Positions 24,618 to 35,877 are shown, counted from the stretch's first letter. The stretch is 64,000 bases of DNA from Beta vulgaris subsp. vulgaris (GCF_026745355.1 NC_079203.1:4769362-4833361), one strand, 5' to 3'. Program-made: numbers and translations. The notes: a model not told the origin generated them from the sequence alone.

Positions 24618-27159
24618 GATAGCTATAGAAATTTTGTCATGAATAGATCTTGTATGAATGCCAAAGTCTTAAATACAGTTGGCCTTGGCCATACCAAATT
24701 GTTGCACATATTCCACATTGATATCTACATATCAAAGTTTGTTGCACACTTGCATTACACCTCACTTTGGTCCCCCTTGTGACGTCTTTGTTACCAATCA
24801 AAACACAGAAAGCAATTTCAACTTAGCCAATCTATACCTTAGAAGACAGAAGACATTGATGAACAATTCCCTTTATATTTCATTCAATGGACCACTTTGA
24901 ATAATTACATCTTAGACTTTAGTTTTGATATGGATGGGTGTTATATTAGCCGGTGACATGTGGGTGGTCTGCCAAAAACAGGGAAAAGTTGGAGAAAAGG
25001 AGGGTTGCTATAAAGGTATAGACTATAGAGATTAGAGGGTATATGCTTACTTGGAACTTATAAGCACAAAAGAGGACCATAGAATGAGTGGAAGAGTAAC
25101 TTGCATTATTAGATTCTAAAATGTAGTGTGTTACTTAAGCTTGGAATTCACCAAAAGTTAAAAATCACATGGTTGGCGGTGGAGTGTTTATGGTAAAAAT
25201 AAAGTGGCAAACAACCTTTTTTTTTGTTTCTTCTCTTTCCTTTAAAACTACTAATGTAGTAATGTATTAGTTTTTAAGATTTTGCCAATTGTTGCTTCCT
25301 TAAAGATGAAGGGTTCAACATAGTTTCTAATCATTTAGAGTGGGTCTTCTATGTAACTACAAGCCATTAGGCATTTGCCACGCATTGGTGTTTGAGGGTT
25401 TTGAATATATTGAGGTAATTTGGCCAAATATTTTTTATATCTCATGTTTAGTTAATTAGTTAAAGTGTAGTTAAATGGAATTGTTCTTTCTAATTGATGT
25501 TAGAAATTTTTAAAATCTTTTTTTGCCTCTTTTTGAATGGAGATGGAGAAACTATTATTAATAAAAGCGTCATACGACATCTATAATAATAACAACATTT
25601 TAATATAAAAGATAATCTAAACCACTAATTGATTTTAGATGACTCGACATCGTTAAAACATGATGTAACGGTAACCTGAAATCTGACCCTCATCTTGATA
25701 TTCTTGATTTTAAGTCATTTAGTACAATTTTTCATATCTTTAAATCGACGCTTCACCAGTTTCACAAATATTCAAGATGAAACTTCCAAATCTATATCTA
25801 TGAATCCAGACACAAAAAACAAACAAAAAAAAATAGAAATATTCCCTCCATGAAGGAGGTGAGTACAAAACCCACAATGGAAAAAAAGCCATCACACAGA
25901 TGGGACTTATTGAAACTAGAAACCTAGCGAAATAAGAACAAAGAAAGAAAGAAAAAAGAAAGGAAAGAGGAAGAGGGCACGACGGCCAACAGCGAGGCAA
26001 CAACTGTCAAGCCCTCCACCACTTGGGATTTTTGCTCGAGTTTTGCTTTCCTCTAGAGGAAGGTTACGTACAAAAATTTTAGAACATATAAGAATATTTT
26101 TATTTCTGATATGACATACAAGGACTTAAATTAATGATGTTATACCCTATACTCCTATAATTGGTAAATTGTAAGTTGATATACACATATTTATACTTCT
26201 TTTTAGTTGTACTAGATCAGAGAATTTGGCATGCTTAATAGTGCGTAGATATGAGCATGACTATCTTCAATCATTTATTCGTGAAAATAATAGAAGGTAA
26301 GAATTTGAAATTTTATATTGAGACGAACTTATCGAGATTCCTACATGACTATTATATTTTAGTACTTCTTCCTTTTTCATTTACTTGCAACATTATTCAT
26401 TTAAAAGTTGCATATTACTTGTAAAAATATTTTTGGCAATATATCCTCTCTTATTCTCATATATCACATGTTTTTCTAAATCTATTAGTATCTTTCCTAT
26501 CTCCTATATTCTTCTGGCATGCTCTAATGTTCAAAGTAATTAAAAAAAACAGTTGAAGTACAAGATAGTCAGAGTGAGACATGAATAGAATCAAAAGTCA
26601 ATATATTTCCAAAAAAAACAAAGGAAGTATAGTGAATGTGAGGGTAAGTGAACCCTCAGAATCATTCATAGTATGAGATAATGCTATAGAGATATTTAAA
26701 TAAAAACAAAAGCATGACAAACAAAAGAGATAAAAGAGAGTAGGCAGTTAAAAAAGGGTGAAATCGTCTAGTTAAAGTAAGGATTTATTATTATTTTTTT
26801 AACTTTTTTTCAACATTATTTCGTGCATTACCACCTTAGATTACTTAACTTGCTAAATAGACACCACTTTAAGTTGTATTCCGGTGCATTTTAAGACTTA
26901 GTAAGACCCGCTTGCTGGAAGTTTTGAGAACTCCCTTCCACCTTGCCTCTCCCCTATTTCTCTTTATAACCCAAAATCAACCCACTTTTTTTCCTAATTT
27001 ATGTGATCTTTAAAATTTTCTCTTATGCAAATCTTAAATTAAAGTATGGTTCACATTTTGCATTTAGATTCGAACCTAAATAGGGAAAAGTTGTGATTTA
27101 TTGGAGTTGCTAATATGTATGATTTGAGACTAGATGTTGCTAGACTAAAAGCTACTAAT
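24618..27159. other. Intergenic, AT-rich
   Basis: No gene was recognised. The reverse-strand open frame at 25740-26003 is rich in Phe/Leu and looks like a chance reading of an A- and G-rich stretch (25800-25990). No repeat ends were identified. Confidence 0.45.
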
Positions 27160-27164
27160 TGGGG

Positions 27165-27304
27165 TGATGGAATAGGAAATATTCTTTGATATATTTTTCT
27201 TGTGTAATTATGTAAAGATAGAATTCTATATGATTTAGGATTGTGTACCTATATATTTGTTTAATGAGAATATCCCAAGATAGGGAGAATCACATAATTT
27301 TACA
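27165..27304 (+). repeat. 5' LTR of the copia element
   Basis: It runs from TGATGGAATAGGAAATATT to TTTTACA and matches the right LTR over its length, including TTTTTCTTGTGTAATTATGT and GAGAATATCCCAAGATAGGG. At about 140 bp it is very short for a copia LTR. Confidence 0.88.
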
Positions 27305-27317
27305 TGGTATCAAGAGC
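27305..27317 (+). promoter_or_regulatory. Primer-binding site, initiator-Met tRNA type
   Basis: TGGTATCAAGAGC directly abuts the left LTR. It matches the usual plant copia site TGGTATCAGAGC apart from one extra A. Confidence 0.85.
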
Positions 27318-27371
27318 CTAATCTTTTCCCCTCTCTAAACCCTAAATTTTTCACCTCCTACACTCTTCATC

Positions 27372-28198
27372 ATGGGTGATGCTGCTTTCCCCTTTGTTAC
27401 CTCTGACGCCACGCCCAACACTCCTTCCCTTGCACCTTCTCCTCCTTCCTTTCACCCTGCTTTTGTTGTAACCAATATCCAGAACTCCATTCCTATGATT
27501 CTTGATCAAGAAGAGAGCCACTATGCGGCTTGGGTCGAATATTTCAAAATCCATGTTTGCGCATATAACGCCCTTGATCATCTCAATGCATCAGTTCCTC
27601 ACCCACCCGAGATTGGCCTTATCACTTGGACTCGCTTGGATGCCATAGTTAAGCAATGGATCTATGATACTATTTACAAGGACCCTGCTCATACCATTAT
27701 GAAGCCGGGAGCCACGATGGGCGAACTATGGCTACGCTTGGAAGAGATTTAATATGAAAACAAAAATACTAGAGCCATGTATCTAGAGGAACAGTTCACT
27801 GCCACCCGTCTTGAGAATTTCCCAACGATGTTGAGTATTGTAAGCAAATTAAACTGCTTGTCGATCAACTTGCTATTGTTGTTAATACTATTTCAGAAAA
27901 AAGATGGTCCTTCAACTCGTCTATGGCCTTCCCAAAGGTGAGTATGACACCCTAGCCACCTTGATCCTACAATTAAACCCACTCCCTTCCTTCAACCATG
28001 CCCGTTCACAACTATTACTTTAAGAAACCCGCCGAGCCAAATAAGATGAACATACCGAAACGACTTTGCTCGCCACTCAAGCTTCCTCCAATGGGGGCGG
28101 CAACACTTGGTAATTTTCCAGCCACCAACCCCATCGTGGTGGCAGTCATCAGAGGGGCGGCAAAAATCAGGGTCATGGTCGTGATGGTTAGCGCATGA
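27372..28198 (+). pseudogene. Copia gag, broken
   Basis: A 126-codon frame (27372-27752) opens with MGDAAFPFVTSD and contains NSIPMILDQEESHYAAWVEY and the WTRLDAIVKQWIY region, typical of the copia Gag N-terminal domain. Just after LRLEEI a stop follows, although gag-like words (YLEEQFTATRLENFPT) continue in frame beyond it. Further downstream are frameshifts. The remnant of the Gag tail is seen to about 28198, where the sequence passes into an unrelated repeat. The CCHC zinc knuckle was not found. Confidence 0.8.
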
Positions 28199-28223
28199 GG
28201 TAAAGGTCATGGCAGGGGTAGAC

Positions 28224-29308
28224 TGTAACACCCCAAATTACTCGCTTTTAAATAAATAATTTAGTAAATAATATTTGAGTAATTTAGGAGTATTACCGTC
28301 ACGTGACTAGGACGCTTTCGGCAACCAACTACTAACTAAGCAAAATAACTTGCAGCGGAAGACTTTAACCAAAAATAATAATACTTCTTAATTAATAAAA
28401 GTAAATATTGTCTCAATACTCAAAATAAATGAAATACTCTAATCTAGGTGAAGATCCCCTTCCTAGTATGCTCCCATGCACATCCAAAATTCACCTGCAA
28501 AACTGCTTATCAAAAAGGTAAACAGGGCAAAGCCAAATAGGAAAAAGGAAATACGCGTCAGTATAAAACTGAGTACGAAATGTACTAAATAAGTAACACA
28601 ATTGTTATTTCGTAACAATTCTTCGTTTCGAAAACTCCATCATCAATAATTCAAGAATAACGCTTTAAGAATTAACTATTTTCAAACACTTAATAATAAT
28701 TCAATAATAACTTTTTAAGAACAAACTCTTTCCAAACACTTGAATAATAATTCAAGAATAACCTTTTAAGAACAAACTCTTTCCAAACACTTGAATAATA
28801 ATTCAAGAATAACCTTTTAAGAACAAACTCTTTCCAAACACTTGAATAATAATTCAAGAATAACCTTTTAAGAACAAACTCTTTCCAAACAACTTGGATT
28901 AAAAATAATCCTGAAAACAATTCCTCTTCTTATCTCCCCTTCTATTGCTAAGTGTGCACACCCCCCAAGCTAGTCATCCCATCACGGAGCTATATCAAGG
29001 GATAACTATAATTACCAACAAGTGGACTTTGAATCTCTTGATATTAATCAAGCGGAAATAATATATATGACTTGTAAGTCATGAATAAACCTCCTTTCCC
29101 CATAAATAACTTTTTGAACATTCAAAGTTCATAAAAACCAATCAACCTTTTCTTGTAAAAGTAATTTAATTTTCCAAAAAGGATAACATAACTTCTATAT
29201 AAAAATGATGATAAAATCATTCGTTTTTTTCACTTCCAAGAGTGAATAATAAAATATTATAACCATTTCAAACCAAATTTCTAAACCAATCTGTTATTTC
29301 CCTAGGAA
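28224..29308. mobile_element. Repeat inserted in the copia element, unclassified
   Basis: The sequence changes character at TGTAACACCCCAAATTACTC, a phrase that resembles the start of some plant gypsy-type LTRs. It lacks copia coding similarity and carries a 51-bp tandem array. I could not find the matching end, so its size and class are uncertain. It may be a solo LTR or LTR fragment. Confidence 0.45.
28650..28895. repeat. 51-bp tandem repeat, about five copies
   Basis: The unit contains AATAATTCAAGAATAACC, then TTTTAAGAACAAACTC and TTTCCAAACACTT. The last three or four copies are almost identical and the first are diverged, a gradient typical of recent expansion at one end. Because 51 is a multiple of three, the minus strand gives an open frame with a 17-residue repeat (VWKEFVLKRLFLNYYSS), which is best read as an artefact of the array. 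Confidence 0.88.
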
Positions 29309-30450
29309 CACTACAAGAGGGGGGGTGAATTGTAAGTGTAGAAATAAACGTAACTTTCTGCGGAAATTAAAACTTAAACGAATAAACAAGCTAAAGGAAC
29401 ACAAGGGATTTTTACGAGGAAAAACTTCTTGGGCCCAACAAGAAGAAACAACCTCGACCACTAGGGATTTTAAACTCAACTCTTTCACTAATTAGGCCAA
29501 ACAACTTTGTTACAACCTAATTCTAACTCGAGCCACACCTTGAGTTCCTAAACTCAAGTTCCTGAGCCACTGTTCCCTTAACAGTAGTTCCTCTCAACTT
29601 CACTCGAAGTTATCTCACTCATACAAGCTTCACTCAAAGCTTCTCTCTTACAGAACTTCACTCAAAGTTCCCTTACCCCAAAACCAAAATACAATTGATC
29701 GAAATAAGCTTAGTGGAATTAGAGTAAGAAAGCAAAGAACAAATGGCTATTATGAGAGAATGAAGGCACTGACACTTAATTAGTTAAACTCACTTAATTA
29801 CTTAGTCAGACACACTTTGGAACTCATTTAGACTTCAATATTTATAGTGATAATCACAAAGAACGTGGGAGTAAAACTCGATTACATGTTAAGTCCATTA
29901 ACCCATGATTTTCCTTCCCCTAAGGAACACGTTTCTCATCATGTCCCATGATCCCATGATCTCAATATGAACGTGGATATATTTTAGCCACAACTCCTAA
30001 GTAATAGGAGTTCCTTGAGCTTTATCCGAAAATCAGTTAGTTATAAAAACAATTTATCATTTAAAACTGAATTTTTAATCTTTAAGAAAATAATATCTTT
30101 TAAAAAATTCTTTATAAAACCGGATAATTATTTTCTTAATTTTCCGAAAAAACAAATCTTTTCCTTAAACAGATTTTCTATTTAAAACTGATTTTATCAT
30201 TAAATTGATTTAATTTAGATAAAACTAATTTCCTATTATTTAGGCATGACTTACTCAACTTCATAATTGTACCGTTATACTTTTGCATGCCTAAGTCTAG
30301 TTCCTTTTATAAACCAAGTTCCTTTAACAGATTCGTTTAGTGCCACTTAGTTTGTTCCTTAGAAAGGAACAAACTCTCATTCTCAAATAAAACTGTCACT
30401 GTTCCTTAACATCAATTATTTATGCTAATGCTTGGACCTCTCCTATATTA
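29309..30450. mobile_element. Unclassified repeat with CACTACAAGAGGGGGG start, copy 1
   Basis: The left end reads CACTACAAGAGGGGGGGTGA and is followed by TTTCTGCGGAAAT, a stretch with TCTTGGGCCCAACAAGAAGA, and ACTAGGGATTTTAAACTCAA. The same order with similar words is found at 37113-37860, so this is a dispersed family. The first ten bases equal a CACTA-transposon end, but the second copy starts CAACTACAAG and no matching right terminus was found, so I do not assign a class. The interior has several small palindromes (see findings). The right edge is set only by where copia integrase resumes. Confidence 0.5.
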
Positions 30451-30459
30451 AGCAAAACA

Positions 30460-31090
30460 GGTCATAAATGCTATCTTTTTCTTTGATGATTATACTCATT
30501 TTACTTGGGTTTTTTCTCTAAAATATAGATCTCAAGTGTTCTCCACTTTCCTTCAATTTCGTAGCTATGTTAAAACCCAATTTGAACGTGAAGTTAAAAC
30601 TTTTCAGTGTGATAATGGTCGTGAGTTTGATAATGCTCATTTCCATAACTTTAGTGCTTAACATGGTCTCATATTTCATTTTTCTTGCCCATACACATCT
30701 TCTCAAAATGGCAAAGCCGAACGAATGATACACACCATTAAGAATATCATTCGCACTCTCATCCATGCTCATATTCCTCCATCCTTTTGGGATCATGCTC
30801 TCGATATGGCCGCCTATCTTATCAATATCCTCCCCATAGCCACTCTTCAAAATCGCACACCCATGGCAACTATATTTCTCAAGACTCCTTCTTATGATCT
30901 CATTCGAGTTTTTGGATGCCTATGCTATCCTAATCTCTCCTCCACCACCTGACACAAACTTGCTCCACGTTATACCATGTGTGTTTTGAGGTTTTCCTAC
31001 TAGTCATCGTAAATAAAAATGGTATGATATCTCTTCTCACAAAATCATCATTTCTCGTCACATTATTTTTCTGGAGAACGAATTCCCTTT
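30460..31090 (+). pseudogene. Copia integrase core, broken
   Basis: From about 30480 the frame reads FDDYTHFTWVFSLKYRSQ, then FQCDNGREFDNAHFHNFSA, a stop in place of a sense codon, HGLIFHFSCPYTSSQNGKAE and FWDHALDMAAYLINILP. These are integrase catalytic-core words around the second Asp and the Glu of the DDE triad. The following frame ends in FGCLCYPNLSSTT and then a stop. The N-terminal zinc-binding part and first catalytic region are missing. Confidence 0.82.
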
Positions 31091-31579
31091 CCTTAATCTA
31101 GCCTCATTTCAAGAAAATGATTGCAATTTCCTCCAAGAAACTGATCCACATCCTTTTCTTCCTCAAATCCTCGCGCATGCCCCAACTGACCCGCGGCCTC
31201 TTCTCCTCAAATGGGCCAGCCCACACCTCAGCCTACCCGTGCTACTCATCTTTATTTGGGCCCAACACCTAACTCCTCCCCACGCTGCTCTCTTGTGTCG
31301 CCCAGGTCTTCCCTACAAGCCCACAACCTTCCTTTTTAGGCCCAAACGCTCCCCCTTCTCTCAGCCTTCTCCTGCCATCTGTTTTGGGCCCGACTCCCCC
31401 AGCCCAGCGACTCATTTACCATCCCTCACATATCAGCCCACCCAGCAGCGCATGGCTACTCGCGCCAGCAACATCATCTTCAAACCCAAAACCATTTTCA
31501 CCCTCACTGCCCAAACCCCCTCCCTTGTCCGTATCCCCCTTCCAAAAAATCTCAAACTTGCCTTCCTAGACCTAAATTG

Positions 31580-33045
31580 AAATATGGTTATGACTGACGA
31601 GTATAATGCTTTTATTGCTCAATATACTTGGGATCTTGTATCGCATCATTCTGCAGGGGGTGAATATTATTCGATGTATGTGGTTATTTAAACATAAGTA
31701 TAGGGAGAATGGTTCTTTGGAGCATCATAAGGCTCAGCTTATTGTTAATGGCAAGTCACAACAGGTTGGCATTGATTGTGATGAAACTTTTAGCCTGATT
31801 GTTAAACCTACCACAATTCGCACTATTCTTAGTATTAGCCGATTCATCAATTGTATGTTAAAAATGCATTTCTTCATGGGCACCTTCAAGAAACAATTTA
31901 CATGCATCAACGTCCTGGTTTTGTCAATCGTGCTACTCCGGATTATGTCTGTCTTCTTCAAAAATCTCTATATGGCCTTAAACAGGCACCCCGGGCTTGG
32001 TATCAGCGATTTGCCTCTTATCTTCAGTAGATTGGTTTTATCTATTTCTTAGAGTGATAATTCTCTCTTCATCTATCGTCATGGCCCTGACACAACTTAC
32101 TTATTACTCTATGTGGATGACATTGTTCTCACAGCTTTTCTATATCACCTAAATCCACTTTGATTGCACTTCTTCAGTCAGAATTCTCTACGACTGATTT
32201 GGGTAAGTTGAGTTACTTTTTTGGGGATTTCTATCACTTGCACACCTCAGAGTATGTTCTTATGTCAGAAAAAGTATGCTGAAGAAATTGTTCACAGAGC
32301 TAAGATGTCAAATTTCAATCCCATTGTTAGTCCTGTTGACTCAAAATCTAAACTTGGCGCTGATGATGGTGCTACTGTTCTTGATCCTTCATTATATTGC
32401 AGTCTTGCCAAGGAATTACAGTACCTCACATTCACCCGACCACATATTGCTTATATGATTTAACAATGTTGCTTATTTATGCATGATCCTCGCGAACCCC
32501 ATTTTGATCCTATGAAGCGCATCATCCACTATGTTAAGTATACCGTTGATCACGGCCTACATCTCTATCCATCTTCACCAGACCACTTGATTACCTACAC
32601 GGACGCCGATTGGGGCGGCTGCCCAGATACTCGTAAGCTTATCTCATTGTCTTCCAAAAGCCATGCTACACTATCTCGCTCTAAAGTTGAAGCTGAATAT
32701 CGCGGCGTTGCTAATGTTGTCGCTGAGACATGTTGGGTTCGCAATCTTCTCACTGAGCTCCATTATCCTCTTCGTAAGGTCACTCTTGTTTATTGTGATA
32801 ATGTATCTGTCATTTATCTCTCTAGCAATCCTATTCAACATCAACGCACCAAACATGTTGAGTTGGACATTCACTTTGTTCGCAAAAAGGTTGCTTTGGG
32901 TCATGTTCGAGTTCTACATATTCCTTCAGCATATCAGTATGCTGACATTTTCACAAAAGGTCTTCTGCGACAACTCTTGGACTTCAGATCCATTCTAAGC
33001 GTTCGCCCTCCTCCCGCTTCAACTGCCGGGGGGGGGGGGGGTTGA
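31580..33045 (+). pseudogene. Copia reverse transcriptase and RNase H, broken
   Basis: Fragments in several frames give KAQLIVNGKSQQVGIDCDET, LLLYVDDIVLTAF (the YVDD catalytic box, about 32100-32140), TDLGKLSYFLGI across a shift near 32220, and KYAEEIVHRAKMSNFNP. After a stop near 32461 a 188-codon frame (32479-33045) holds the RNase H domain with ITYTDADWGGCPDTRKLISL, KVEAEYRGVANVVAETCWVR, VTLVYCDNVSVIYLSSNPIQ and ELDIHFVRKKVALG. Stops and shifts between blocks show loss of function. RNase H remains the best preserved part. Confidence 0.88.
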
Positions 33046-33050
33046 ATGTG

Positions 33051-33192
33051 TGATAGAATAAGAAATATTTTTTGATGTATTTTTCTTGTGTAATTATGTA
33101 AAGATAGAATTCTCTATGATTTAGGATTGTATGCCTAAATATATTATTTAATGAGAATATCCCAAGATAGGGAGAATTACATAAATTCTACG
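33051..33192 (+). repeat. 3' LTR of the copia element
   Basis: It begins TGATAGAATAAGAAATATT just after a polypurine tract (a run of 12 or more G and GTTGAATG) and ends TTCTACG, against TTTTACA in the left copy. The two LTRs differ by roughly a dozen substitutions and small gaps over about 140 bp, so the insertion is not recent. Confidence 0.87.
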
Positions 33193-33197
33193 TGGGG

Positions 33198-33415
33198 CTT
33201 ATTTCATTTTTTGTTTAATTTGAAATATTAGGGATAAATTAACAAAATCACTATTATCCCGAGCTCTTTAATTGTTTTTATTGACATTTTTGTTTCACCT
33301 TTCATTCATCTACTCAAACTAATTCACCTTATATGCATGTAAATTCTGGTCATTTGTTGTTTTTGCCTAATTTGAGTTTGAAAACAACATTGGTATTTGC
33401 ACAAGTCCCTACTTA
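33198..33415. other. Short intergenic spacer
   Basis: AT-rich sequence between the copia target duplication and the next MITE. Nothing was recognised. Confidence 0.5.
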
Positions 33416-33690
33416 CTCCCTTCATTTATTTTTAATTGCTACATTGTGTTTTGCACAAGATTTTAGATAATGTCACTTTTAAACTTTTTGGAGGGTACTT
33501 TTGGGCCCATTTAATATAAAATAAGGGGAAAAAGTGAAGAAATAGTATTTTTTGGTAGAAAAAGTAAAAAAAAATATTATTACTTTTTGGTGGGCGAAGT
33601 ACTCCCAACAAGAAAAGGTTAAACTATATAGCAAATAAAAATAAATAACTATTTAAGGAAAATGTAGCAATTTAAAAAAAACGATGGAAT
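33416..33690. mobile_element. Stowaway-like MITE, family 2, copy 1
   Basis: It begins TA/CTCCCTTCATTTATTTTTAA followed by TTGCTACATTGTG and ends near TGTAGCAATTTAAA..ACGATGGAA, an imperfect inverted match. A related sequence in the opposite orientation lies at about 39419-39688, sharing GGGTACTTTT, CCATTTAATATAAAATAA.GGG and TACTTTTTGGT. Confidence 0.65.
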
Positions 33691-33810
33691 GCTGCAAAAG
33701 TTTGGCTAAAGCAAGAGACAAAATTGACACTTAAGAAAGAGATTGAGTAGGTGAATACGTGAAGTAGAGGAGCCATAGTGAGAAAATCTATGTAAATTTA
33801 TGATTATGAG

Positions 33811-34911
33811 TAAGGGTGTTCATAAAAAATTGAAACCGAAAAATCGGTCTAAATGGGTGATACCGATAAAAAGAATATTTTAACGGTCAATGTTACCGAA
33901 TCGATAAAAAGTAATGGTTAACCGGTACTAGAGATGGCAATGGATCTTGGATCCGTCCCAGATCCGTGGATCCAGATCTGTTTTGAAGGATCTTGATCTT
34001 AGCATTTTGGACCCTGCGGATCTGGGTCGGATCCGGGGCCCACAAAAAAAATACGGATCTGGATCTTATGGAGAGGATCCAGATCCGACCCGTAGATTCG
34101 TTTTTGTAGTTTGAATATTTTAATTTTTAATCAGTAACTTAAGGCTACTGTTCATCTCATTCTCATACAAGATTGAATATTTTAAATGTTGGGATGTTGT
34201 TATACTGTAGTTTGGTGAATGTTATAATAATTATATCATATAGTGATAAAATATTGGCAATTGTTTGTACAACTTTTTGGGGAAACAGTCAGATCCAGAT
34301 CCAGAGCCAGATCCTAGAACCGTGGATCTAGTAGATCCGGATCTGGGTATTGCCTTTTGAGATCCGTAGGATCCGGTCCGAATCTGGGTCCAGGCTCGAA
34401 AAAGGATCCGGATCTGGCACCACCAAGAACCGATCCAGATCCGGTCTGTTGCCATCGCTAACCGGTACGGTTAAAATTATGATTTTTTAAGTGAACGGTT
34501 AACTGAAACAATGAAATTTTTTTTTCCAATTTAAATATTGTAAAACATGTCCAATTACATTAATTCTAATATTTATTACTAAGTTAAACAATTAGAGGAA
34601 GTATGTGATTATTTGGAAACTCTTATACTACTATAAACACTATAATTAGGAAATGGAGTGAATTCATAGTGTTAGTTATATTTTATAGTGGATTTATCAT
34701 CCACTTGATAATGAATTTTATATTAGAGTATATATAATATTAAAATATATGCACAAGAAAAATAAAAAATATGTATGTACATTAAGTAAAATATAATAGT
34801 GTAACTTAAATACCGGTTAATGTTTAACCTGTACCAAAAATACGATTAACCGCTTAAGCGTTAACCGGTCTAGACGGTTGCGATTTGGTTAACCACCCAT
34901 GAACACCCCTA
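33811..34911. mobile_element. hAT-type MITE, family A, carrying a nested element
   Basis: The ends are TAAGGGTGTTCATAAAAA on the left and, on the minus strand, TAGGGGTGTTCATGGGTGGT on the right. Flanking 8-bp copies are ATTATGAG (33803-33810) and TTTATGAG (34912-34919), one mismatch. The interior is full of AACCGGT/ACCGGTTA phrases. It is split by a second hAT element at 33929-34460; without that and its duplicated 8 bp, it would be about 561 bp. A homologous, uninterrupted copy lies inverted at 38433-39064. Confidence 0.88.
33929..34460. mobile_element. hAT-type MITE, family B, nested in family A
   Basis: The ends are TAGAGATGGCAA on the left and TAGCGATGGCAA (minus strand) on the right. 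A perfect 8-bp duplication, ACCGGTAC, lies on both sides (33921-33928 and 34461-34468). The 532-bp element is mostly made of GGATCC, GATCTGG and CCAGATCC words in both orientations, interrupted near 34100-34270 by an AT-rich core. It has no coding capacity. Confidence 0.92.
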
Positions 34912-34919
34912 TTTATGAG

Positions 34920-35620
34920 ATGATATTACATGTAGTCTTGTAGATTGGTGAAGATAAATTGAAGAGAGTGAAAATAAGACAGAAAATTAGTTAGGGAAAA
35001 GGAAAAGAGAAATCGGGGAGCGAGAAGGTTGAAAATGATGGAAACAATACATTTGAAAAGTTGGCTCTACTAGGTCTTAATATCCACCTAAAACAAGTTA
35101 AGGTGGTTTTTTTAGTAAATTAAAATAACATAAGATTATAAAATTTAAAGAATAACTCAAGAATCATTCATCTTAGAACTTTATATTTGAAGAAAGGATA
35201 GAGTAAACATGTCGAATAGGTCAGGCGGGCGGGTTTCAAGTTCAGTAAATACGAATCGGATGTATGGATCATATCAAATATGGGTTCAGTTATACGGGTT
35301 GTGAGTCGGGTTAGGGTCGAAATATAGGTCAACGTCTCCTTTATATTAACTTTTTATTTTTTCATATAAAATGATTATTTTTTATTTATATAGCTATTAT
35401 TTCATTTTTAATATGGTATAACAATCATATTAGATAAATATCTATAATTTAAACCAACAAATTTGATAAAATTTAGATCAATAATAATACTATAAATGAT
35501 GTTGTATCATAGCAAATCCAATTAAGATACTGAATTTGATGCGAAAGTAGACACTTGTTTCATGTGTGTGTATATATTATTAATTTTGATTATCCGTTAG
35601 TTATATTATTTAAAATAGTA
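34920..35620. other. Intergenic, repeat-derived
   Basis: No gene is seen. The section 35210-35340 has GGTC, CGGG and GGGTTAGGGTCG phrases like those near hAT ends, with related phrases around 35925-36020, so one diverged element split by the MITE at 35621 is possible. I could not define its ends. Confidence 0.35.
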
Positions 35621-35877
35621 TGCTTCCTGCGTTTTGTTTTAAATGAAACGTTTGCTTTTTCACGCAGCCCAACGCGCTTCTTTAATCATTAATATCTTTA
35701 GTTATGAACACGTAAAAAATATAAAAAAGCTATAATTTGATAGCATGTATCGAGATGAATCTAACAAGATCCCACTTGACTATGTTTTTCTTTATATAAA
35801 GCAATAAATTGGAGTCAAAATTGATCAATGAATAGTATTATTTCACCCAATTTTTCATTAAAACAGAACATAGGAAG
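35621..35877. mobile_element. Stowaway-like MITE, degenerate
   Basis: The left end is TA/TGCTTCCTGCGTTTTGTTTT and the right end, on the minus strand, TA/CTTCCTATGTTCTGTTTTAA. TA flanks both sides. The interior has GAATCTAACAAGATCCCACT, nearly the same words as in the elements at 22627 and 39156, so all three are related. Confidence 0.65.

Larger units (their letters stand above)
27165..33192 (+). mobile_element. Ty1/copia LTR retrotransposon, degenerate and invaded
   Basis: Two similar LTRs of about 140 bp bound the element, flanked by the same 5 bp, TGGGG (27160-27164 and 33193-33197). A primer-binding site matching initiator-Met tRNA (TGGTATCAAGAGC) follows the left LTR, and a G-rich polypurine tract precedes the right one. 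Between them, on the plus strand, lie gag, part of integrase, reverse transcriptase and RNase H, in copia order. Zinc knuckle, protease and the start of integrase are missing: that place is taken by about 2.2 kb of other repeats (28224-30450). Numerous stops and shifts make it inactive. Confidence 0.92.

Noticed and set aside
28650..28895. CRISPR-like look of regularly spaced repeats
   Set aside because: The units are contiguous with no unique spacers, and the DNA is from a plant.
28690..28920. 76-codon minus-strand frame with a 17-residue repeat
   Set aside because: It comes from a 51-bp tandem array whose length keeps any frame open. No independent evidence of coding.
29309..30450. Complete CACTA transposon, from the CACTACAAGA start
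   Set aside because: No matching TCTTGTAGTG right end or 3-bp duplication was found, and the sister copy starts differently.
30518..30850. 110-codon minus-strand frame
   Set aside because: Antisense shadow of the copia integrase, whose plus-strand reading gives clear motifs.
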